The position numbers were made by a program, and so were the translations under genes. A stretch of 64,000 bases of DNA from Adineta ricciae. Lineage: Eukaryota; Rotifera; Eurotatoria; Adinetida; Adinetidae. Under the pieces are notes generated by a model. The model was given only the letters and a program-made list of their open reading frames with translations. It did not search any database and was not told the DNA's origin. Shown here in pieces: positions 34,301 through 46,877 of the stretch. Numbering within the stretch: the first letter of the stretch is position 1; the number at the start of each line of letters is the position of its first letter. The stretch is from the NCBI GenBank assembly GCA_905250025.1, contig CAJNOJ010000013.1, positions 620,001 to 684,000 of the forward strand. The letters run 5' to 3'.

Positions 34301-37300
34301 AAGACTCAGTTGATCCGGTTTCAATTATTCAGCAATTAACATTACTCTAGATCTTTCGTAAACGAGAAGATATTATCATTTGTTTGATTGATTTCGTTTA
34401 ATAATCATTATTTCAAGCTGTTCTACATTCGATTTTCACTTGAAAACAAAATATATGAATTTCTCGAATGTCGAGTGTCAATATATTCTTCGTCGTTGCT
34501 TTTTTTGTTCTATTTTAGTTCGATGGCTTTTGTACATAACAAGATGTAATGGAAATAATTATAGTTTTCTTCGTGGTGTATTATTGTCGACACGAGTTGG
34601 CGAAGAAAAACGCAATTATGCTTATAGAAATGGAATTCGCTTGCTGTCGCACAACAAAATTCTTTTGTCAAATGATGTTCGAGCACGAATGACGGCGAAC
34701 ATCCGACATTCAAGTAAAAAAAAAGGCAAGAGAGAGGCAGCGACTGAAATAGCATACACGTGAGTATAGATGTTCGAAGAGCGTCGAACAAAATGAGATT
34801 AAGCCAAAGTGCATGCTGTCCTTTCTAATGGAATCAAAATGACAAGGATGGAAATGCGATGAACGACCGACGAATGAATACCATCTGTCATTTTATGCAT
34901 GATCAAGTAGGCTCGCTTTGCGTGAATAAAATTAGATCAGGTTTTGTGAGCACAACACACAAAGATTCAATCGAAACAAGATCATTCTGACTGATCACGT
35001 TCTAGATATAGATTCCGACGAACTATGAAGTGCGAGCAATTGGTAACTTGTTTGATTTTCGTCGATATTTGAATAACTACTCGAAGATAAATAGTTCCCA
35101 TGATATATCGTCTTGAGTATATTCGCACCATGCATCGATTATTGCTCGTGTTCGGAGCTCTTAACACATAAACAATAACAATCTTGTCGAGTTATTTGTG
35201 TCTGTCATGTTGCTTAGTACCACATTTAAGTACTATGGCAAAAGTCACAGGAACAAATACATTAACATACATCTCTTTTTTTACTTTTCACCAAACCATT
35301 CGTCACCCACTCCTCTCGTTCATCGTTTACCATGCGATTACAATTGTGCCAAATCGACCACGAGCAAAAAAAACAATTAATAAATACAAATACGTTATGG
35401 TTGTTCCTTTCGTCTTTCTCTCTTCTTTGTTAGTCAATTTAAACAAATGCGTGTATATATTTTCCTTACATACTTTTTCTTTCATTTTGTGCTGTTTCTC
35501 TCCCCTACTTTCTTTGCTTTTCTTCTGCTATTGATGCCTGTGGCGGTAGTTGGTGTTATATGTGTGTGCTTGTGCACGCTTTTGAAAAGAAAAACGACTT
35601 TCGCTCTCTCGGCTCTACGACGATCACTTCCTATACAGCGCCACCGACCAAATTCTCTCAATGAGAGCTTGACAAATGCGAGAGTATGCGAGGAGAGAGA
35701 AGAAAAAAGAAGCAAAAAAAAATAGATATTTGCTTCTGCGATTGCTGCATATGTTTCTTTCATAACGCTGTGTTTTTGCATTGAAGAATCGAAGAGAAAC
35801 AGGGAGCGAGTGAAAGAGAAGGAGAGAAAGTAGGATGATGAAAATTGTCAACGTACAGAAAAGAAAAGAGCAGAAGCAATTTGTATATATTTCTATTATT
35901 CCTTGTACGTTGACCGAAGTAAGTTTATTGTTGTTGATCGAGCGGTAAGTTTCTTTTCGTTTTGTTTTTCGTCTGGCTACTCACGATATTGATAGCATAG
36001 CAAGTGATGTGTTTGCGATGAAATAGGGACAGACGAATGTTTGGAACGGCAGATGACTAGCAGGAAGATTTGTCGTTAGCATCGATTAGGCGAATTGTTG
36101 AAGGAAGCGACAGAAATGCGTGCGATGTATTGAGAGATTTCTTTTGTTAAGTTTAAAATCAATATCCATTTAATGCTTCGAATGTACATAAGTTTGCTTA
36201 TTTAGAAACACTAACAGTGATGAAAGGCAGTGAAGTTGAACAAATTAGAACACCATCGATGCTTTCACTCGTTTTGATGGCACAGGAAGAGCACAACAGA
36301 ATTCTTTCATAGTAGAAGAAAAGGAGAAAATGAGTTTTCAATAATATCTTGCTGTTGTTGGAAGACATGCTAGCATAGGAAAAAGAAAGAAGAAGTGCAA
36401 GAGCCGGAAGCTTGATGTTAGTCAGACATGGTGAAGAAAAAAAGAAAAGAAAAAAGTTCGCATCTCTATTTAAGAAAATCACCATTGCCATTTACTCGTA
36501 TGTAGTATCCATTGAATAATAGACGAGAAATTCATCTATATTTCATCGTCGCAAGTTATTTACTTGATGGCGAGTTTTTTCACAAAGAAAATTCTCGATT
36601 GTAAAAGAAGATATGAATATTAAGATTAACCTTGAAATGGCAGAACTATTTTCTTTATGATACTTTTCTCATTAAAATGCTTCTTATTTCTTCTTTATTC
36701 GCCTTTGTCGGAGTAGCTATGACATCTACTTACGTATCGAATGATTTTCATTAGGAAACGACATATAATTATACCGGTTTGTTAAGATTATTGATCTTAT
36801 GAAAAAATTTTTAGTTTGGAACCTATAATCAAGTCGCGTAGAACATATGACACACGATATAGACCTTTGGCAAAGAAAGAAGTGAATTTTATTACGTGAA
36901 ATGTTTGACGGGTAATGCAGAGCGAAATTTGTCTATTCAATATTTGAGATATGAATAATTTCTAATAAAAAAGTAATGAACAGCCTCGAGATAAACATTT
37001 GTTAGATATTAATGTTGTTTTCTTTTATTATTCAATGATAATAACAAATAATATTTAATCTTGGTTAACTGTGTTCTTTCGAAAGCGCGGTGACATTTTG
37101 ATTTATTTAGATTTCGTCTCCAGACAAATGTTCAAGAGGATTAATGGAAATTAAGGTTTTAAGTATGGTGACTATCGCGCTTGCGATTGTTCTACTTGAA
37201 TAAAATTTTCTCGATTCAGTATGAACATTCTTTATTTCTTTCTTTCGGATTCATGAAGAAAAAGTACGCTGAGTTAGTTGGTGCCTCCGCGACATATAAG

Positions 37301-37640
37301 ATGAATAGAAGAAAGTAAGTGTGTAAGTCGTTGAGAACTATTTGTAACATGTGTGTCTCTAGTGACTTCTTTCCCGATTATTAAAAGTGTGAAGTTGCAA
37401 AAAAAAAAGGAAAAATAGATCGTTGATTCGATTTTCATAAGTATCGCTATGGTTATCGAATGAATAGAAGAGCGATAGGAATAGGCATTCGCCGATCTTA
37501 TGGATAAGTTTGTGATGTATGTATACATGGAAACAAAATGGAAGATGCTGTTTGCTCAACGAATGAAAAACCTGGCATCGTTGTTATCATTACCATGATG
37601 TAAAATGAAAAGGAAGGAAGACGGAAACTGTAGCCGCGCT

Positions 37641-37672
37641 GTTGTTGCTGTTGTTGCTGTTGTTGTTGTTGT
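37641..37672. repeat. GTT/GCT trinucleotide microsatellite
   Basis: Imperfect (GTTGTTGCT)n followed by GTT repeats. The minus strand reads CAA/CAG and gives a spurious poly-Gln frame. Confidence 0.8.
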
Positions 37673-38427
37673 AAAAACACACCTAGTGGCCGTAAATACA
37701 CAATACCAAGTGCACAAATCGAGTATCTTGTCTGCCTCTCAAATCAATCTTATCTTCTTTTTCCCATCGTCGTCTATTCTTCTTGAAATCCAGCATTTGT
37801 TATTACTTGTTTGTCCCATGAACATTCATTATCATTCTCTCGATGGTGCTAGGCCTGGCGTATGTTTTGTTCTCTGCCATTCTCTCTATTTCTTTTAGGC
37901 TGTGTTCATTCGCTCGAACTTGGTCATGTACTCAAATTGGTCGCACACTATTAGAGCTAGCTGAAGAGAAATCAAAGAAAGAAGAACGAAGACAGAGACG
38001 AGTATGATGATGATGACGGCGATGAAGGAGAAGAAGAAGAAGAAGGAGAAAAATATAGAGAAAAGGAAACTCCCTCTAATTGTTGTAACAACTCGGCAGC
38101 ACACAGTTCTAGGCGGTTATGACGGATTCTCTTCATTTTTTCCTCTTCTTTTCCCCTATACTTTTCCTCTACTCGATCTCACGTCATATCGAGCAATAGT
38201 TAAAGGATGCCAATTCCAACACGTGGATTCTACACTCCCATATCAAATGAACGTAGGATATTGGCAAATGACAAGTCGACAGGTTATACTTGACAATCCG
38301 TAGCATCGAATTAACGATCTGCTAGTCGTTCACATGAAATCCTTTCTCGCATCTTCATTTTTTGTAACATCACACGTCAACCTACATGCACATTGACTAT
38401 TCTTCTTGTCGAGCAGAGTGTCTCTTG

Positions 38428-38510
38428 TAACAACAACAATAACAACAACAGTAGCATTGGTAGCAGGCACAACAACAACAACAACAACAAAAACAACAAA
38501 AATAACAAAA
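38428..38510. repeat. CAA-rich microsatellite cluster
   Basis: Two blocks of AAC/CAA repeats (about 38428-38452 and 38467-38510), interrupted by GTAGCATTGGTAGCAGGC. Confidence 0.8.
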
Positions 38511-38851
38511 GACCGCAGAATAGGAGAAGACTACCACGATTATGATTACCATCACGACTAAAGCTTTGCTATAATGACGTGCACAGCAGGAACGGTATAG
38601 TAGTAACTGACGAGTTTTTCTTCTTTTTTTCTTTTAAAAAGCTTATTTCTCTCATTTTTCCTCTCTCTCGTTTCTTTTTCTTTTTCAAAATGAGTTTGTC
38701 AAAAAATATTTTGATACTTACCCTTCCCAAAGCGAACTACATGCGTTGTTGCCAGTTTTAAACTCATGATTGATTCGATGAAGAAAACAAAGCAGATTGT
38801 TTGCCCGCTATTTTCACTTTTTTTTCTCTCTCAATTATGACCCTTGCGACC

Positions 38852-38887
38852 ACTATTATTATTATTATTATTACTATTATTATTATT
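38852..38887. repeat. ATT trinucleotide microsatellite
   Basis: (ATT)n with a single C interruption at about 38873. Confidence 0.8.
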
Positions 38888-41014
38888 CTGTTTCTAATTC
38901 TAGATATTCAATCTTTATTTTTCAGCTGATTGCATCGAAGTTAGTTGAACCTCACTAAGCAAGTGCGTCTTCTGTTTGTTCTCACAATCATAGTTTTGGC
39001 CTGAAACGATAATGCACAATGAAAAGCTATGGTAAATATATATATATATATTCATTTGATGATGCGTTAGTCCGGGCTTTTTCTCTTCGAAAATGAACCG
39101 GGTAAATGAAGTATCGGTGTATCTAATCTGTTTATGATAGGATTTTACGTTCTACGTAGGGGAGGTTCTTTCGCTGTAGGCTTAATAAGTTCTCTAATCC
39201 TTGTCGAAGGGAAAATAGGCATCTTAGATTTCAACTCGGATTCCTCACACAAAACCAAATGACTTCTCAAATAAAATGACGAAGAAATTCAAATAGTTCT
39301 CTTTTTCCATATATTATGCTAACAACGATTGCTATTATTCGTCGTTGCTCTCTAGCAAGTCTATAAATAGACGAAAAGAAAAAAAGAAAATCTAATGCGA
39401 AGATTGATTTCTTCGTAGTCAGGAAAATGTGCGTGTTTTTTCTCCTGGCTTGTTTAATATATAATAAAGATTTCATCGCGACATTCTGATTCTCATCGAA
39501 TCTTTCAAAAACGAAGAATTAGATTTTCCTCTAATCAAAACGCACAAAAAGAAGACAAGTCTATGAGTGTCTCCATGTATGATTTGATTGTAATGAGGAT
39601 TTGTTCTGATTTGATGAAATTTATTCAAGAGTTTCGCTTCTATTTTGTTCTTTAATTCATTTAAGAATCTAACATAATTACATTGAATAGATTCTTAATT
39701 ACAGTCATAATCTATCTTGAAAACTAATGATTATTTTTCATTCATACGAGAACAATAGAAGAAAACTTGCCTTTCTTTCATACATATGAATATCTGAGTG
39801 CTTGCTCCATCTTTCCGTCGACTCACTCGTCGTATAATGGAATTGTATTCGTGCCCTTCCGGGCATACAAGACAAGATGGTACAACCATTCGTTCTTTCG
39901 TTCGTTCTCACTTCGAAAAAGAATCAAGTATTGACGCCTTTTATGGTAAATTATTTCTATTTAAGACGACGTGTTTGTATTCTCGTACATTAGATTTTTG
40001 ACATATCGCGATAGAGAATCAAACGCAAAGTCAAATGTAGGGATAAGTAGACGACATGTTTCGACATACTGTTAGCGATAGTTTGTTATGAAAAAGAACC
40101 AACTCGGTGACGATATGAAATAGTAGCAAATATTGCTTGATAGTCGAACGCACTTTTGCTTTTTTTTCTCTTCCAGCACAACCATCTGACTCATTTCATC
40201 CATATCACCATTCGATTTTTTCAAATGTATAACCAAAACAAACGTTGTTTTTCTTTCGAATAATTAACATAAACGCGATGCAAAAAATAAGTTTTTCGAA
40301 AATCAGTCCTATTGATTGAATGTAAACTGAAGAACATAGGTATTTAACTGCATTGGGAAAGGTAATCTGGCATGAAAGGGAAACGATAATTGATAAAGCG
40401 AACTGAAAGTATGCTGTATAAATATAGACGAGCCTTAAGTAAAAAGAGAAGTTTTTTGCTTCGACTAAGGTAAGCAAATACAAACGTCGAAAAAAAAACC
40501 TGACAGAAAGTGCAGAAAGAGAAAAGAAAGTAGGGGGGAAATATTACAATCTTATTTGATTTGACAGTTATTCTTCTGATATAAATATAATTCACTAGGT
40601 ATTTAGGTAATCAATAATATGACATTTTTAACTCGTCAGCCACCTATAGAGAGCAAATGTGTGAATCCAGTCGGTTCGAAAGAAGGATTCTCATTTCGAA
40701 ATGAAAACATTGTCAAAATGAAGATAGGTAATCTCGAGTGTGTGTTTGGGGAGAAAATTGAGCAATAGAATAGCAAGTGATCGTATTTCCGGTAGTACTT
40801 GTTATCGTTATCTATGAAGATAGAGAGAAAAGAGAAAGAAGAAATCATTGAAGCATTAAACTGTTATTAATTTTCTCTTAACAAAAATAAAGGGATTCTT
40901 TTTAGATCAGTTATATATCTATATTAGTGATTATTGAATGAAGCAACTATATATTTATTTCATTTACATCTAGACTCAACAGTGGCGTTTTTACAAAACC
41001 GTCGTTCCTGTCGG

Positions 41015-42819
41015 ATGACATCTTCATCATCTTTTTCTTCGTCTTCTTCTCAGTCGACAGTTTATATTAAATGTACAACAATATTCCTTTCGTTATTATC
41101 GATTATCTCTCTACTAACATCCGTAGCTGCTGCTCAACAACAACGAAATCCACCGATCTCATCCACTGTTGTGTTGGCAAACGGCTCGTCAGTACAATGG
41201 GGTAGTATGTCACGACGACGAATGCTGCCGAGCACTACACTATCAACATCAGCGACACTATCGACTCTCGTAGACAATGATCGTCTGCTGAATACAACGA
41301 AAGTTGACAAAGTTTTAATAGAAAAACCGCGTAGTGTCGCCTACTTAGTGTTGATTATTATTGTGTGTTCGTTGATGAGCATCATAACCATCATTGGTAA
41401 TCTCGTTGTCATTCTATCGGTGTGTCTCGTGAAGAAATTACGAACTCCTTCGAATATACTTATTGTAAGTTTGGCTGTCAGTGACGTTTTCGTTGGTTTA
41501 TTTATAATGCCATTAGCGATGAGTAAGAACGCATTGAGTTGTTTTTTGAAAAATTTATCACCCGCTCTTCGGTTGTTTTCTTGTTTAGTGCTGGAAATTT
41601 CCAATGACAACTGGCTTTTAGGTTCAATTATGTGTGACTTATGGACATCCACTGATGTTCTTCTTTGTACATCATCAATCTTAAATTTTCTTATTATTTC
41701 AATTGATCGTTATTTTATTATTAACCATCCATTTAAGTATGCTCCGATGCGCCAGGTCAAGTTACTTTCATTGATGATCGCTGGCGTATGGGTGCTCAGT
41801 GCTCTGGTTTCCTTACCGCCTATCTTAGGCTGGGGCCGTATGTATCATTTAGAAGAGCAAGTATATAAATGTATTTTGTTTTCATATACGTAGGTCCCTC
41901 AGAGAATCTTCCGAAATGCCAAGTTAATACCAAATTAGAATACCAAATATTTGCAACAATGCTTTCGTTTTACATTCCTCTTATTTTTGTACTCATAATA
42001 TATGCAAATATCTACCGAACGGCGCAAACAGCCATGGATAATCGTTCAAGCATTCAAATGTCCCAGTTTCTCACACATAATAATTCCACAACAAATGTCG
42101 CCCAAACGAATGTGACCACACCACTTGCTCAACAACAACAAAACGGAAACAGTTGTTCATCGCCACAGCTATTATTAAACGTATCAAATAATAATGGGAA
42201 CGGCAATGATGACGGCTCGTCTGCGTCTGTTCCGGATCAACGATTAGGCGGACAACGTTCGACAAAGAATGATGATGGAAGGAAATCCACAAGTTGCTTT
42301 TCCACATCTCGATGCTTAGGTAGACGGCTGAGTACACCTTTCAACGGCCGTCTGTCAATCTTTGTGACACGACGTTATTCATTCTTTCGTCATGTTCATC
42401 TGCCAAATCAAAAAGCCATTCGTACACTAGGCGTCATTCTCGGAACATTCATAGTTTGTTGGCTTCCATTTATGTCATATGCAATAATTAAACCATTACA
42501 TGAATATATCACAGGTCTGACAGGTACACCGAAACAATTGAATGCACCTAAATGGGTTGATCCTGTTCTACTTTGGTTTGGTTATACGTCATCTATGTTA
42601 AATCCATTGATTTATTCGAAATTCAACCGAGAATTCCGGACACCCTTTCGAGAAATTTTCTACTGTCGTTGTCGTGGCTTGAATGAAAAAATTCGTCGAC
42701 AAGAGTATCTCGAAAATTTATATGGTGATGGTCAACTACAAGCACCTCCTGTGCATCATGTCCACCATCAGGCAAGAACCAATACGCGAGGTAGTGCCGG
42801 ACTCGACGCAACCATATAA
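41015..42819 (+). CDS. Class A GPCR, biogenic-amine (serotonin-like) receptor
   Basis: Three exons, 41015-41522, 41589-41837 and 41894-42819, 560 residues. A Ser-rich start leads into a hydrophobic signal-like segment (FLSLLSIISLLTSVAAAQQQ) and a glycosylatable N-tail. TM1 has GN, TM2 SLAVSD, and TM3 WTSTDVLL with the amine-binding Asp, then SIDRYF (DRY). TM4 ends PPILGWG, and the ECL2 Cys lies in KCQV. TM5 has FYIPLIFVLI, TM6 CWLPF and TM7 WFGYTSSMLNPLIY. These are the hallmarks of amine receptors, closest by eye to the 5-HT group; the ligand is inference. Intracellular loop 3 is long, rich in Gln, Asn and Ser. The first intron is 66 bp, a multiple of three without stop, so retention would insert 22 residues between TM2 and TM3. 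A longer N-terminus from 40934 is open but less likely. Confidence 0.88.
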
Positions 42820-44368
42820 GATACTGTGATACATATATATATATATATATATAAATATATATATATAGACAAGAGAGAGAGAGAGATGATTGTTTATTCG
42901 CTATTTGTGGAGAGAATCATTCCCGAGACATTCATATGTCGAGAGTAAACAGACCGATTCCAATGAACAGTCATTTTGAAAGAGGCATACGACGGTGAAG
43001 TTGGAAATCAATGTACACAATGCTCACAACCGGTTCCACGAATAGAAATAGAAAAAAACATGATCAAGTTTTTTTTTAATTTCTCTTTTTTGGTTTGCTC
43101 TTGTTTATCTGTTTGTTTATTTGTGTGTGGTGTGTAAATGCTTTCTACGCAACTCGCAGCATTTCGTCTTCTCAAAGTTTTTCCTCTCTTGTGCGAAAGC
43201 TTCGTTTTATCTCTTGTTTTTCTTTCTTTTCGTGTTCTTGTTCGGCTTTGAAAAAACACTTTAACTTTTATTTTTTCTATAAAATCAAAATGAAATCCGT
43301 TTTTCCGATCTATTGTTGACTAAAGTCAAACTGACAATGAGAATCCGAGGACGAATAGACAAAAACATGTCGACTTTGATCCTCTTCTATGTCATCGATT
43401 ACTTTAAGTAGATTTGTCAGCATGATTTTTGTTTACATTCAGAACATCATGTCAAGAATTTTGCTTTTGTTTTCTAGTAAAAGCAGACCGATCGTAATTT
43501 ATACTTTCAACGATGAAGAATAATACTATCATACAAAATCAACTCATGGAAAAATAGCATTTCTTCAAGCGAATCGTTGAGAAATACAATGTCATGCTTG
43601 CATTGATAATAGATTCTCTCTGGCATAGGAAAAATTAATGTATTAGCGCTAAAAACATTTTCTTTTCTTTCAGTGCTCGGTCTTCCAATACAAATCGTTC
43701 CGAATGACGTATATCAGCACAACTCTGACAAATTATTTTTGTGAATTCTTCAAACTAAAGTACAGAAGTGAGTACGAAGAAACAAATAACAGATGCCTAA
43801 TAGATTGTAGGTCATCGCTCATTTTATATCGCAGTCTTTCTCCTTATTGAATGATAGTCAATTGCGAATTGTTAATAAATCCCTGTCAGTATTTAAAATG
43901 CGCATATTAACTTATTTTTGAAAATAAGTACTTGGATTATGGTTGCGTATATATGCTCTTTTCCTGTTTCTGCGTCCTTGAAGAATTAATGATTAGCATC
44001 AATCCTGTCAAATTAAGATTTGTCAGAATATGAATAAAGCAGCGTTCATAGAATGAATACGTGCAACGTATGACACCTACGTCATGTGTGCGGTTAGTTA
44101 ATTGATTTATAGGAGTGACGCATGCTAACGCTCTTTCAAAAAAACGGAATTACAACCCCTAACCCGTTTCGATGTTGGTACTCGGTGATCACGGATTAGC
44201 AGACACGACTTTTTCTGTGTCGGTCGACTTTTCCACATTCAGTTGTACCGAACAGTGTAATGCGTGAGAATCAGATTCAACTGTTTCATGAATTTATGAC
44301 AAAATAACCATTGAATTATAAACAAATCTAATTCATAATAACATTTCAAATAAAAACTAGAGTTTCCA
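42820..44368. other. Convergent intergenic region
   Basis: About 1.5 kb between the GPCR stop and the C5orf34 stop. No supported gene. It opens with a TA microsatellite (about 42833-42868) followed by a GA run (42871-42886), within the presumed 3' UTR of the receptor gene. Confidence 0.55.
42833..42886. repeat. (TA)n then (GA)n microsatellite
   Basis: Alternating TA to about 42868, with one extra A, then GAGAGAG, just after the GPCR stop codon. Confidence 0.85.
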
Positions 44369-46355
44369 TCAAGATGACTCTGATTGTGTGAACTTGGCCG
44401 TGCGAGCAAGGATTTGTTTGATATCCTCCGGCGAATAGTATTCATTCGAATTCGTGACTGGCGTCGACACCATTGCTGACTGTTGATAATCTTGAATTTC
44501 CATCATATTCGTAAACAGTTTCAAACGAAAGAGTTCTTGCTGGATATTATTGGCTAGATTTCGCTGCTCTTCTATTCGCTTTTCATTCCACGCCCAAAGG
44601 CACCAATCGATTGCCGCAGAAATATATCTAGTATACGAAAATCCAACTGAAAATCAAGTCAAATGTAAAAATCACTCGCTCACTGTTCATAACAGCCTGG
44701 TTGAGATATTCCATCGAACACATCGATAGTCTTTTGTTTTTTCTTATCGATTATTCGACATTGAAAATCAACATGTGGATTCATCTAAATAGCAATCTGA
44801 GAGGAATTGAACATTTCGCCTTCCCTATGCGTACTTGACAAGAATGTACTTGTTCTGGTGTCATGTACAAAACAAAACCATTGGAAAATTTGATTTCAAC
44901 GTGATTGTCGTGAAAGTATTTGAAGTGTCCAGCGTCAAGAATGAATGTCTGACGATAAATATTATCTTCATTGTCATGGTCATCGGCCAATGAAGCTGAT
45001 TTCTTTAAGAGAGGAGAAAAGGCGTTGTGAAGTTTCATCAGAAGCGATTAACTAACCATCTCTTCGATTGTATCGTTGACACTGGTGTCTATGACTACAT
45101 CGTCTTGAACCCAGCATGGCTTTTCGTGAACACGCCGAGTCATACTAAGTATGCGTTGACGCATATTAGACATAAACCGAATAATTTGAGAGATTCGTTC
45201 GTTTTGAGGTGGTAATGCATGTTCCGATAATGTCAGTAGACGACATTGCTTTAAATGAAAGAGAAACGTTACGAAATTCCATAACTAATTTCAAAGCAAG
45301 ATAGAAAAACCACGTACGCTGTCTTTCATTGAGTAATAATTATAGAAACTCGATTGAATGTCCGTAGTAATAACGTAATCAATCAGACGTTGACTATTTT
45401 CGTCAAGAACCAATGCTTCTATACTTGTGGGATGATCATATTCTAGTCGATAACTCACTGTTGCCGTTTGCAAAACACGCATGTCAGCTTCGAACATCAT
45501 TTCATGATGTAAACGATGGCGATGCGCTTTTGGACACGAGGAACTTGGTAGTGGTAACGGTAATTGAAAACTCCATTCACTTTCATCCTCATCTTCATCC
45601 TCATCAACATCATTATCAGTACTGAATGAATTATGTTCATTGGATAATCGTTCAATAAGTTGAAAACACTTGTGAACAAATTTACACAGATAGTCTGGAA
45701 TTCGTTGTGATGAAAAACATCGACGAACAGGTGCAAAGACGTGAATGTACTTTGTGGGGATATCTGTATCGTTTTGTTGCTTGGTTAGAATACGTGAGAC
45801 TTGTAAAGGATGTGTGACATAGATAATCTGTCGACATTGAGAAATTTCGATTCGTGCTCGACCGCACAGCGATGTCCATGACCACGTTTGAGTTGGATCG
45901 TCGTCGGCAGTCGTTGGAAGTGACACATTAGGAGACCAACGTACATGAGTTGCTGTACCTGTGGATTGCTAAACATGAAGATGATGAAAAACATGAACCA
46001 ATGGAATTGCAGACAGTCTTACATAACATTGATCGGAATCGACAAGGTTTGGAACAAGAAATGGCTGCTGAGCGTAGAGATTGCGAAATGTCAACACCGA
46101 TCGAATCCGTGGTAATAACGTGCTCGTTGTATATATCGTACGATGTTTCATTGTCATAACACCTAATCAAAGTAGTCCATGCATATATTACTCGGACAGA
46201 AAAGATTCTATACCTTGTGCATGGTTGCCTTGTTGAACAACGTATTCAGTAGCACATGGCGCAAGGAATATTTTCGTACCATCATAGAATGTTGCTTCTA
46301 CTGAGTCATTTGTGTACATAATAAATTGTTTCGCTACGTTGGGATCTTTATTCAT
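44369..46355 (-). CDS. C5orf34: C5orf34 homologue
   Basis: Seven exons: 46355-46214, 46162-46023, 45968-45318, 45248-45057, 45002-44835, 44784-44684 and 44627-44369. They sum to 550 residues; the human protein is about 640. The N-terminus FIMYTNDSVEATFYDGTKIF followed by LAPCATEYVV matches the human start (EDDSVQVQYVDGSTLQLSPC). HRTIYTTSTLLPRIRSVLTF plus RNLYAQQPFL matches the next block. The C-terminal part has the equivalent beta-rich repeat (FKYFHDNHVEIKFSNGFVLY) and AIDWCLWAW, corresponding to TSWCRRL. The family carries two conserved domains annotated as DUF4524 and DUF4520. Function is not established. An acidic linker (DVDEDEDEDESEW) lies in exon 3. Identification is from recall of the human sequence, not a search. 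Confidence 0.85.
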
Positions 46356-46877
46356 GTTTGAAATGTTAACTTTATTAAGAAGAGAAGAGAAAAAAATGAT
46401 CTGAACATTCTTCCATTAAAGTTGACTAGATCGATGACAACGAAATAGTCCGTGAAAACTCTATCATGGAAATTCATTTATGTATTCGCCACTGGAAATT
46501 AATCTTTTCATTAAATGAAATTATATTTCGAAAGAAAATTTGTTTTATTTTTCACCACTAGATGGCGTTGGCTTCCTATTTCCGTAAAAACTACTAGACT
46601 ATAACACGAATACACGGTGCAATTCTTTCAATAACAACGACAGAGTCTGGTGTATTGACTACAATTTTGTTTACTTGAATGCAAAATATACAGTATATAT
46701 ATATATATATTTATAACTTCATTTAGTTACATAGATTAATCAAGACATCTCGAATAGGAATTTGAATACAATGGATAGTGCTTGGTTTTTCGCGCGAGAA
46801 ACTAGATATATTAATATTGGAAAAAAGACAGAGAGAAGAAAATAAACAAACAACGCTTTCGACATGATTTTATCACA
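46356..46877. other. Intergenic, C5orf34 / ATG16L
   Basis: About 520 bp on the 5' side of C5orf34 and the 3' side of the ATG16L gene. It contains a TA microsatellite at about 46693-46710. No gene seen. Confidence 0.55.

Larger units (their letters stand above)
31301..40933. other. Gene-poor region, about 9.6 kb
   Basis: No frame longer than about 116 codons with protein-like composition and no supported splice chain on either strand. The open frames present are low-complexity (poly-Phe/Leu/Ser from T-rich runs, poly-Gln from CAG/CAA repeats). It contains microsatellites and purine tracts listed separately. With 28541-31300 it makes a desert of about 12 kb in an otherwise dense window. It could hold long 5' introns or distal regulatory DNA of the amine-receptor gene at 41015, or non-coding RNA. 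An acceptor-like TTTACATCTAG just before 40974 hints at a 5'-UTR intron. No tRNA, rRNA or transposon ORF was recognised. Confidence 0.5.

Noticed and set aside
37498..37701. Poly-glutamine protein on the minus strand
   Set aside because: Only a CAA/CAG microsatellite within an otherwise random frame.
35184..38303. Clusters of about 100-codon frames in the desert
   Set aside because: T-rich or trinucleotide-repeat composition (poly-Phe, poly-Gln, poly-Lys) with no splice partners.
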